Assembly: GCF_901000735.1 (NCBI RefSeq) | Contig: NC_081544.1 | Coordinates: 24,849,049-24,913,048 of the forward strand | Reading direction: 5' to 3' | Source of the DNA: Corylus avellana | Lineage: Eukaryota > Streptophyta > Magnoliopsida > Fagales > Betulaceae | DNA length: 64,000 bases | Shown here: positions 55,857 through 64,000 of the stretch, piece after piece | How positions within the stretch are numbered: position 1 is the first letter of the stretch | Layout: the number at the start of each line of letters is the position of its first letter | Translations under genes and position numbers: made by a program | The notes under the pieces: model-generated | The model's database searches: none | Seen by the model: the letters and a program-made list of their open reading frames with translations, nothing else | What the model was told of the DNA's origin: nothing

Positions 55857-56392
55857 TAGGTGCTTTTATAGTGTTATTTTAATTGTAGGTGTAAATTAAT
55901 TTTTTTTTTTTTAAAAAAAAATCAGAATTAAAGTGACCCCATCAGTTTATTTCTCTCACCTGGTTCTCCAATAAGCCTGGTTAATTTTTTTTTTTTTTTT
56001 TTCCTTTGGCCCTTTGTATGTTGACTCTTTAATTTTGTTAAAATTTTAGGTCAATTTCGTCTCTCTCTCACATCCTCTCTCTCTCTCAACTTTCACAAAC
56101 TCCTTCTGAATTTCTTTAAACTTTACATTGGTGTACACATGTTGAAACATCTCTTCTAAATAATAAGGGATTAAACAAGAAATCGTGCAATTAAAAGAAT
56201 ATCAAAATCAGAGAGAGACGTTGAGAGAGAGAGGGAATTGACCTAAAATTTTAACAAAATAAAACCGACTTATTGGAGAACCGGGTGAGAGAAATAAACT
56301 AGTGTGGCCACACTAATTTTGGCTTTTTTTAAAAAAATTTAATTTTCACTTAGAACTAAAAAGACATTAAAAGAATATTAAAAGAGCGCCTA
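55857..56392. repeat. 535-bp inverted repeat upstream of the CSL fragment
   Basis: The outer ends TTAGGTGCTTTTATAGTG / AAAAGAGCGCCTAA and the inner arms pair: CAGTTTATTTCTCTCACCTG with CGGGTGAGAGAAATAAACT, TTCTCCAATAAG with CTTATTGGAGAA, and TTGTTAAAATTTTAGGTCAA with TTGACCTAAAATTTTAACAA. The arms are about 230 bp around a short loop. A transcript would be a long, imperfect hairpin. It ends about 100 bp before the CSL start codon, next to a TATATATATATATG stretch. Confidence 0.75.
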
Positions 56393-56493
56393 ATATATAT
56401 ATATGTTTGTGTGTGTGTGTGTGAGAGTGATAAATTCATGCTTGTGCCGGAACACAGTAAAACAACCCACTCGAGACTAGAGAGAGCATTGAA

Positions 56494-57295
56494 ATGAAGG
56501 ATCCCTTGCCTCTCCATGATTTCCATGTCCACAAATTATCCATACTCACACACAGATCGCATGCACTTATTCACTCCATAGCTTTAGCTTTCTTGATTTA
56601 CTACAGAGCCTCGTTTCTCCTCCAAGATCCTAAGACTAGAGAATCCCCAACTCTACCATGGGTGCTTATGTTCGCTTCAGAGCTCCTCCTCTCCTTCTTA
56701 TGGCTCCTCGGCCAAGCGTATCGCTGGCGTCCCGTTTCTCGAACAGTCTTTCCAGAGAGATTACCGGAGGATATTGATAAGCTCCCGCCCATTGACGTCT
56801 TCATATGCACCGCGGATCCGAACAAGGAACCCACTGTTGATGTGATGAACACGGTGTTATCAGCCATGGCGCTCGACTACCCGCCGGAGAAGCTCCACGT
56901 GTATCTTTCGGATGACGGGGGTTCTCCTCTCACTTTGCATGGTATGAGGGAGTCTTGGAGGTTTGCAAGATGGTGGCTTCCTTTTTGTACAAGGTATGGA
57001 ATCACGACCAGGTGCCCAGAAGCGTATTTTTCGGCTCTAGAGGAGGATGAAGATGATGGAGGTTCCGAGTTCAAGACACACCGACAGAAGATTAAGGTGA
57101 GCTGTGTGTGTGTATGTCGGAGATTGTGTTTTTTTCTGTGCCTTTTAGTTTTCTTCTGGCCTGAAAATTGTGTTTTAGCAGCCATAGCTTATAGGGCGGG
57201 TGATATTGGTGCAGGAAAAATACGAGATGCTCAAGGAATCTATAACAAAAGTAAGAGGAGGAGGCAGTACTCGAGATCACCCTTCAATCATCGAG
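56494..57295 (+). pseudogene. 5' fragment of a cellulose synthase-like gene
   Basis: Exon 1, 56494-57096 (201 codons), ends in AAG|GTGAGC; exon 2, 57215-57295 (27 codons), lies between GTGCAG and GAG|GTACAT. The 228 residues match the N-terminus of plant cellulose synthase-like proteins of the CSLG/J/M type: two membrane spans (about 28-42 and 53-77), WRPVSRTVFPERLPEDID, DVFICTADPNKEP, VMNTVLSAMALDYPPEKL and the first catalytic block VYLSDDGGSPLTL, ending WWLPFCTRYGI and CPEAYFSALEEDE. Full proteins have about 700 residues; the second and third aspartates, QxxRW and the C-terminal membrane spans are absent, and nothing like them follows before the solo LTR and transposons downstream. The start is the first ATG after a TATA-like tract (56391-56404). 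The exons themselves are intact, so the loss may be recent, or the rest may lie elsewhere. Confidence 0.75.
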
Positions 57296-57496
57296 GTACA
57301 TCTTATTTTAATTTCTTTCTTTCTTCTTCTTCTTACACTGGAAATGTTAATTTTTTTTTTTAATTTTTTAACTTTTAGTATTTGGTTGATTTAGTACTGG
57401 AAAACTCTGGATTTGCTAACAATTTATATCTGTTATAGAGTTATGAGAGGAGAAGGGGAAGGGATTGATTGGTGTGATATATATATATATATATAT

Positions 57497-57605
57497 AAAG
57501 AAAAAAAAGCATCAGATGCTTGATGAATGTGAGAGAGAAAGAGAGAGAGAGAGATCTGACTTTGTAAAGAAAAAAAGCATCAGATGCTTGATGAAAGTGA
57601 GAGAG
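57497..57605. repeat. two-unit tandem duplication (68 bp) next to an (AT)n tract
   Basis: AAAGCATCAGATGCTTGATGAA occurs at about 57507 and 57575, each followed by GTGAGAGAGA. The AGCATCAGATGCT core is itself a palindrome. It sits directly after (AT)n at 57478-57496 and before the solo LTR. Confidence 0.75.
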
Positions 57606-57608
57606 ACA

Positions 57609-58163
57609 TGTTGGGAACGCGTGCCTTGAACCTAGGGGGTGGGACCCAACCAATTTTGTTGTTTTCTACGAGGTTTGGAATTCCTTTTCATAGTTGGACT
57701 TGGAGTTTTTGTCCTACACGATAGTGGGTTCCTTGTTGGACTTTTAGTAAGAAAAAACACTGACTATGTGCTTCGATATAAAGGCAAGTGCTGTGCAGCA
57801 ATAGCAAAAGCAAAAAAAAAAGAAGAAATATTTGCTTTTATTTTTGGTGTGCCATCAATAGAGAGAAGAAGAGAGAGCAAGAAAGAGTGTTTTTCCCCTT
57901 TTTGTTATTTTTCTTTTTTGGGCAAAGTGAGAATTGAGTGTATTTGGGACTTTGAGTTTGAGTGGTTTTCTTGTTCTGTTATTCTTTTGTACTCATCTTT
58001 TGATAGTGAATTTTATTCGGGTCGTCTCTGCCAGTGGATGTAGGCTTGTTAAGCCGAACCACTTAAATTTTTGTGCTGTGTGTGATTGTCTATCTTTGTT
58101 ATTTCGCATTTTTCTTATTTTTCGCATCTCACGGGTCTTGGGAATATGATTAATTTCCTAACA
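57609..58163 (+). mobile_element. copia solo LTR (555 bp)
   Basis: Starts TGTTGGGAACGCG and ends AATTTCCTAACA (inverted termini TGTTGGGAA / TTTCCTAACA). Near-5-bp duplicates flank it (AGACA at 57604-57608, AGACT at 58164-58168). It contains the phrase GTGGATGTAGGCTTGTTAAG...GAACCACTTAAATTTTTGTG, familiar from plant copia LTR leaders. No internal region remains. Confidence 0.75.
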
Positions 58164-58304
58164 AGACTGAGATCTGACTTTGTTTTGTTTCGTACATAGA
58201 GCTACAAGGGCATAGCCTACCGATGAGGCTTAAAGCAAAATACGATAAGCTTTAACAAAAGTAGAAAGAAAAAGAAGGGAATGGCCTTAAATCACTTGGA
58301 GCAT

Positions 58305-59158
58305 TAGGGGTGTCAAAAAATACCAGAGAACTGAAATCGGAATCGGAATCGGAAAACCTAGAAATCGGGGACCCGGTTCCGGTTCTGGCTTCGGTTGGAA
58401 AAAATAAAAAACCGGGTACCCCGGTTCTAGTACCCAGTTTTAGGTACCCGGTTTTTACCGGGTTACCAGAACCGGGATAATTTTATATATATTTTTATAT
58501 TTTATATTATTTTTTAATTTTACTCGCTCTGCCTTCTTTTTTTCTTTCTTCATTTCTCACACACGTCGTCGCCCATTCCATTCTGCCTCTGCCCTCTTTT
58601 CTAGTTTTCTCATTTTTCTCTTCCAACACCCGGCCTCTCTCTCTCTCTGACCCTTTTGGTTTGAACGTTTGGTTGGTCCTCCCCTGCCTCGTACACTCTC
58701 TGCCTCTGATCCCTCTCATAGAGAACACAGAATCTACCAGTCAATCCAAACAAAATCCTATTACCCATCTTTCACCTTCTTATCATTGGGTGGTACACAT
58801 TTTCATCATCCAAGATATGAATTACACGTGTCCATTTCGGCCTGGGAAAAACATGGGGGCATATATATAAGTCAGGCTGCAGAATAATGAAAAAGAATTC
58901 TCAACTTTCTCATACTTGAAGAGCTTTCTTTATTTAGTATAGATTTCCATGACCCCATTTGATGATCATCGGGGGTATTCATAGAGCAATGCATTATGTG
59001 GAAAGAGCTCAAAGAAGATTTCCTGCAGGTAATCGGGACCCCGGTTAACTGGATCCGGTTCCCAGTTCTAGTTGCCCAAAACCAAGAATCGGGGTACCCT
59101 AGTTCCGGTTTTCGGTTTTGGCCAAAAACCGAGAAACCAGACCGGGTTGACAGGCCTA
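58305..59158. mobile_element. CGGTT-rich hAT-like element with exact 8-bp duplication
   Basis: An 854-bp element with ends TAGGGGTGTCAA / TTGACAGGCCTA and exact flanking 8-mers TGGAGCAT (58297-58304 and 59159-59166). The arms are AACCGG/CCGGTT-rich; the centre (58520-58990) has a CT-rich leader-like stretch and may be captured gene sequence. No transposase. The 8-bp duplication points to hAT-type mobilisation for this whole style of element. Confidence 0.8.
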
Positions 59159-59166
59159 TGGAGCAT

Positions 59167-59728
59167 ATGTTTTATATGTCACTTTCTTCTTTATGTTTAG
59201 AAATTTTTAAAAAAAAATCACAAAAACTTATTCACATTATTAGATTTTCTATATTTAACCAACCCTCAATAATTGCTATAGTGTCTCTCGATGTATAGGG
59301 AACCAAAAATGGTTCTCTATACATTATTTTAATATAAACATTTTTTTTACTCTCTTTTATTTTATCTTTTTGTCTTTAATTAGGAATTATGTTGGGATTT
59401 TGTGAAAAAAGTGAGGGTAGGAAAGAAACTTGTATTTTGTAAAGAAAGAATATTTTAACAGTATAGGAAAATGTAATGAAAGTTATTGGAAAATATATTT
59501 TCATAGGAAAACAAAAAGTAGTTTTGTACCCTAAACTTTAGGAAAATCAAAGGAAAACTTCTGCTAGTGCTCTTTGTGAAATGGCCAATTAATGGGGTAG
59601 TGGGTCACACCCTTACCAAAATGGGGTGGGTCAGGCCAACCCATAATATATATTTTTTAATTTTTTTTACGATTTTTTTTTAATTATTTTTATTTTTTTA
59701 GGACATGTAGTATGTTAATCTTACGATA
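59167..59728. other. intergenic DNA with a foldback remnant
   Basis: Bases 59590-59728 (AAAATGGGGTGGGTC, TTTAGGACATGTAG, GATATGTGAC) match one arm of the foldback family, truncated at the start of the copia LTR. The rest is AT-rich with no gene. Confidence 0.45.
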
Positions 59729-60086
59729 TGTGACAGTCCGTAGTTTGTTGAAAATAAGATAGACGTCCACAAAGGCACACCTCTACGTGTTTCAAGTGAT
59801 ACAACACTTGGCTTCTAAGTAGGAAACTGACATTGTCAGTTATTCTAAAAACAAAACTGCTATCTTCATCTAAATAGGAGATAGTATAAATACTTTCCTA
59901 ATGAATGGTTTGAGAGACGTATAAAAAAAAGGAAAACAAAAAACAACTCTCTTTAAATATATTTTTTATTGGTGCTCTTAGACTATGGATTTTGTAAATA
60001 TTACTCCAGTAATTTCTGGTAGTGTATTTGATTGCAATGCAAATAAGGTACTGTTCCATTTCGCTTTGCATATTATTTTTCTGACA
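59729..60086 (+). mobile_element. 5' LTR of the copia element
   Basis: It ends CTGACA just before TTGGTATCAATGCCAGG (60087-60103), a near-consensus initiator tRNA-Met primer-binding site. The left edge (TGTGACAG) is set by where the foldback remnant stops and is uncertain by a few bases. It contains a TATA-like AGTATAAATAC at about 59883. The 3' LTR is outside the window. Confidence 0.6.
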
Positions 60087-60444
60087 TTGGTATCAATGCC
60101 AGGTTGAGTGTTTCTCATTGTATGTATGCTTGTGTAAATGTTCTTCTAAACATAAGAAATTGCAATGAAACCAAGTTTCTGATTCATATACCATTTTCGT
60201 TAATATATGGCCTTTAATGGCAAATTTAAAAAATGAATGAATTAGACCACCAAATTTATACATGTTGTAGAGAACATTCATATGAATATGTTATATGCCT
60301 ACAAAATTTGGTGATGATTGGACATGTATGTTGAGAGATATAACATTCTTAGTTGAAGAACATGAAACTTTGTTTTTTATTTTTCTGATAATTGTTTATC
60401 ATCAAATGCGTTAATTTTTCATATGGTTAGATTATACTTGTTAT

Positions 60445-60806
60445 AAGGTTTAATTTGACATATGGAATGCGAAAAATGGACTTATAATGAAGGAGATCTG
60501 AAGGATTAATGTTTGAAGGGGAATCTGAAAATAGGACGACATTTGGGATTTCAGAGGTTGAAGAACGCTTGATCAAATCTGTAAATAACCCCTTACATAT
60601 TTAAACAGTCGCACCTCTTGAAGAAGGTTTAATTTGACATATGGAATGCGAAAAACGGACTTATAATGAAGGAGATCTGAAGGATTAATGTTTGAAGGGG
60701 AATCTAAAAATAGGACGACATTGGGATTTCAGAAGTTAAAGAAGGCCGGATCAAATCTGTAAATAACCGCTTACATATTTAAACGGTTGCACCTCTTGAA
60801 GAAGCA
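60445..60806 (+). repeat. two-unit tandem duplication (179 bp) in the copia leader
   Basis: AAGGTTTAATTTGACATATG begins each unit (60445 and 60624), and both run to GCACCTCTTGAAGAAG with roughly ten differences. It lies in the long untranslated stretch between primer-binding site and gag, a place where such repeats can affect packaging or be neutral. Confidence 0.8.
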
Positions 60807-60819
60807 GGCTTTGGTTTAA

Positions 60820-60935
60820 TAGTCAAGTGGTGCTTCTTCAATTAGGTGGGCCCTGTTTAAATGGTAAATTGGGGGTTTGAACCTTTACCATGTGGCTACA
60901 TGGTGAGCATCCTAGCCAGTAGGCTACTGAATCCT
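60820..60935 (+). other. possible SINE-like insertion in the copia leader
   Basis: TTTAATAGTCAAGTGGTGC (A-box-like) and GGGGGTTTGAACCTTTACC (B-box-like) lie about 55 bp apart, as in tRNA-derived SINEs. No tail or target duplication is clear. Confidence 0.3.
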
Positions 60936-61356
60936 TTTAGCAACAAAATTCCTTTTATTATTTATAATGGAATAATAGATATTGGCATAAAAATGAATGA
61001 AATGCATGCTTACTCTTTTAAAATTAAATGAGATATTTTTTTTAGAGCATGTGTAGCCCCTAATATTATTGGCATGAATTGGTATATATTTATTTGATGA
61101 GTAAATTATGCCTAGATTATTCTTGATAAGTGAGAGTATGGTTGAGTTAATTTTTTTTTTTTCTCCCATACATAATTTTGTGCGAAAATTAAGTTAAATA
61201 TTAATATTTATGACACTCGTGGTACAGGAGATGATTATGAAGCTTAACGATTTTTCAATCTCGCGACGTGTTAATAATTATTTTATTTAACTTAGATTAT
61301 CGCTGCAAATTTTTTATGTGTGTCTAATATCCCTTTGCACATTTCTTTGTAGTAAT

Positions 61357-64000
61357 ATGGCTTCAAAAGGTATTAATTGTTGCTGATTTGAATAAAAGGG
61401 AAAAATTGGATGGGGAAAATTATGACATATGGCATCGAAAGATTCGATATGTTTTAAATGAACAAGAGGTCTTGGAGATCTTGTCCCATTCATTGACTGA
61501 GCCAATGCAAGGGGATACCGAACAAAACATAAGAGATTTTGCTGCTTTTAAAAATTGGCGCAAAAAGGATCAATTTGCGCGCTTTACTATGTTAAGCAGC
61601 ATGCACAATGATCTAATTGGTGAGTTCAAGGTATATCCAACAGCTCAAGATATGTGGGAAGCACTGAAGTTAAAGTATGGTGGCACTTCTGCCACTAGAC
61701 TGCGCGGATTGGCCATGAGGTTTGACTCCTACAAGATGCGCTCAGATCATACAATGAAGCTGCATCTTAGGGTGATATCATCCATGATCCGCGAGCTCAA
61801 AGCAGCTGAAAACCAACTTACTGATGAGCAGCAAGTCCAAGCAGTGATTCGTTCACTACCAAGCTCTTGGGAAGCTATGAGCCAAAATCTGAAGCACAAT
61901 GAGAACATTAAGACTTTTGATGATGTTTCGCATCATTTGGAACTTGAAGTTGAGCGCCTAGAGGCTGCTAAGCCCAATAGTTCTACACATTTGGCTGAGT
62001 CAAGTTTACGCAGGGCATATAGGCCTAAGCTCAAGAACAATAACAAACATGGAGCTACTGGACCAGGGCCCAAGAAGGCAAAGACTTACAAGCGCAAGAG
62101 AGGTAAATGCGATGGTAAAAAAGACAAGTCTAAGCTGCTTTGCTTTAACTGCGAAAAGGAAGGCCACTTCGCTCGTGAGTGCACTGAGCCGAAGAAGGAA
62201 CTCTCTGACTTTTCTCACTATGTTTATGTATCTAGCCATGTTTTGGTTGCTCACTCCTCTCCTATGTGGACTGTAGATTCGGCAGCGACTGAACATGTAG
62301 CTCGAGATCAGGTCGGATTTGTGGAGTATCGTCGAATTCCTATTGGAAGTCGAGACATAAAAGTGGGGAATGGAGCTAGCGTGGAGGTACTTGGTATTGG
62401 TATCTACAAGCTGGACTTGTGAGGTGGACGCACTCTATTACTCCATGATGTGTTATACGCTCCCGAGATTCGACGAAACTTGCTTTCTGTAGTTACATTG
62501 CTTAAATTTGGTTTTCGGTTTGTATTTGATAATGGTGTTTACATATATTTGGGAACAACATATTATGGATGCGGTTTATTTCAGATGGTTTTTTAATATT
62601 GGATCTTGATTATTCTAGTTATGATAAATCATTTCCTTTATTGACTTCTTTCGATAATGTTGATTCAATTAGATGGCATGCTAGGCTTGGCCATATTGGA
62701 CAAGAAAGGATGACTAGATTAGCTAGAGAAAGCCTATTAGGCAATCTCGCTAAAGTGTTTATGTCCACATGTGAACATTGTCTTATGGGAAGTCAATTAG
62801 AAAACCATTTGGAAAAGCTACTAGGGAAACTTTTCCATTGCAATTAGTCCATTTAGACATCTGTGGCCCAATGAATATAAGGGCAAGACATGAAAGGTTC
62901 TATTTCATCACATTTATAGATGATTTTTTCGCGATACGGTCATGTTTATTTGATTTCCCATAAATCTGAAGCATTGGATTGTTTTAGACGATATATGAAT
63001 ATGGTTGAGAATCAATTAGACAGGAGTATTAAAACTCTAAGAATTGATCGTGGACGCGAATATCTTTCTGAGCAATTTAAAAGGCTTTGTGATGAAAAAG
63101 GGAATCAAAAGGCAACTTACGATGCCAAGTACGCTGCAGCAAAATGGCGTGGCGAAAAGGAGAAATCAAACTCTACTAGAGATAGTTAGATAAATGATGG
63201 CGCAAGCAAACTTACCAATATCATATTGGGGGGATGCACTTTTGACTGCTGCCTACATTCTTAACTGAGTGCCCTCCAAATCAGTATCTTCTACTCCTTA
63301 TGAGTTATGGACCGGCAAGAAACCCAATTTGAGTTACTTGCGGCCATGGGGCTCAGCAGGATTTGTTCATGACACTTCTCATAAGTATGGGAAATTAGGC
63401 CTTAGAGGAAAAAAAAATGTATCTTTTTAAGATATTCAGAGCATTTCAAAGGCTACGTGTTGATAGGAGAACAAACCGAAGGAAGGGTGACTGAGATAGA
63501 GTCACGAGATGTGGATTTCATCGAAGATAAGTTTCCAACTAGAGGTGAGGTTGAAAGAAATTTAAAGCTTTATGAGACTTTAGATCAAGAGGAAGGCGCT
63601 CTAAGTGGCCTAGTTGAGAATGAGGAAGAAATTCCTCAAACTCCTAGGGATAGTGGGAGCGACTTGCCGCCTAGTGGGAGCATACCACTAGTGGAGGATT
63701 CACAACAACCTCAACCGTGTAGGAGCAAATGTGGAAATCTTCCCCGTCGTCGATTCGAGATTGAAGGGGAAGCTTTCATGATTGCTCCGCATGATGATAA
63801 TGAGCCTAGGACAGTTCAAGAGGCTCTCTTATCTTTTGCAAAAGATGAGTGGATTAAAGCAATGAATGATGAGATTGAGTCAATGAAGACTAACCAGGTC
63901 TGGGATTTGGTGAACCTACCGCCAGAGCGAAAGACCATTGGGAACAAATGGGTTCTTAAGGTCAAACGCAAGGCGAACGGTTCAATAGAAAGGTACAAAG
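61357..64000 (+). mobile_element. decayed Ty1/copia gag-pol, runs off the window
   Basis: The start ATG at 61357 is followed by a stop after nine codons; the gag frame resumes at about 61388 and is open to 62422. It has a copia-type gag (GENYDIWHRKIRYVL, MWEALKLKYGGTSATRLRGL), zinc knuckle CFNCEKEGHFAREC (about 62141-62183) and a protease block TVDSAATEHV, where the usual Asp-Ser-Gly reads Asp-Ser-Ala. A TGA at 62420 then breaks the frame, which otherwise continues GGRTLLLHDVLYAPEIRRN. Later pieces in shifting frames are the integrase lead (RWHARLGHIGQERMTRLA), integrase (LVHLDICGPMNIRARH, FITFIDDF, LRIDRGREYLSEQFK), NLPISYWGDALLTAAYILN, YELWTGKKPNLSYLRPWG, and from about 63760 the start of reverse transcriptase (EWIKAMNDEIESMKTNQVW, GNKWVLKVKRKANGS) up to the window edge. 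At least one stop and several frameshifts make it inactive. Confidence 0.85.

Noticed and set aside
57639..58149. Open frames of 71-134 codons downstream of the CSL fragment
   Set aside because: They fall inside the solo LTR (57609-58163) and show no domain.

Overview
The window is plant nuclear DNA, most likely from a woody eudicot. It is AT-rich and has spliced genes with GT/AG introns, a plant-type Agenet/Tudor gene, a cellulose-synthase-like fragment and a dense mix of plant transposons: L1-type LINEs, Ty1/copia and Ty3/gypsy elements, hAT, CACTA, Mutator-like and Tourist-like DNA elements, and tRNA-derived SINEs. I see no bacterial, organellar or CRISPR sequence. A Fagales-like tree would fit, but that is only a guess.

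Left third (about 8.8 to 31 kb): one host gene on the plus strand encodes a 379-residue protein with two Agenet (plant Tudor-like) domains. I reconstruct six coding exons (8817-8921, 12120-12189, 13110-13354, 16005-16121, 25726-25777, 30053-30603), and the phase closes at every junction. Only 1,140 nt of coding sequence is spread over 21.8 kb because the introns are full of transposons. These include a structurally complete LINE in antisense (16794-22980, two open ORFs, 13-bp target-site duplication), an eroded LINE relic, an antisense Ty3/gypsy relic, two short ORF2-less LINE derivatives, a Mutator-type MITE and a SINE. Upstream (1 to 8.8 kb) lie a CACTA terminus, a hAT element with an 8-bp duplication, an RNase-H-like gene remnant, a SINE and a MITE.

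Middle (31 to 51.5 kb): a segmental duplication. Copy A (about 30953-38822) carries an intact FHA-domain gene (34036-35523) and ends within a small secreted eight-cysteine protein gene (38579-38983, minus strand). Copy B (about 42925-51462) carries damaged versions of both: the FHA copy has lost its start and the first part of the FHA domain through a deletion of about 1.8 kb, and the cysteine-rich copy has lost its signal peptide. Between the copies lies a 100-N gap flanked by about 1.95 kb of almost identical sequence on both sides. This looks like two overlapping contig ends that were never merged, so the solo LTR and SINE in that stretch are probably counted twice.

Right third (51.5 to 64 kb): nested non-autonomous TIR and foldback elements, an LTR with a primer-binding site on the minus strand, the 5' part (two exons) of a cellulose-synthase-like gene that breaks off at 57295, a solo LTR, and a decayed Ty1/copia element with 5' LTR, gag, protease and integrase pieces that runs off the window just as reverse transcriptase begins.

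The most unusual signals are (1) the ORF2-less LINE derivatives with their own target-site duplications and a 3' tail shared with the intact LINE, (2) the 4-nt ATGA overlap between ORF1 and ORF2 of that LINE, (3) a possible in-frame 27-nt microexon in the Tudor-like gene, and (4) the duplicated and broken FHA / cysteine-rich block beside a likely assembly artefact.
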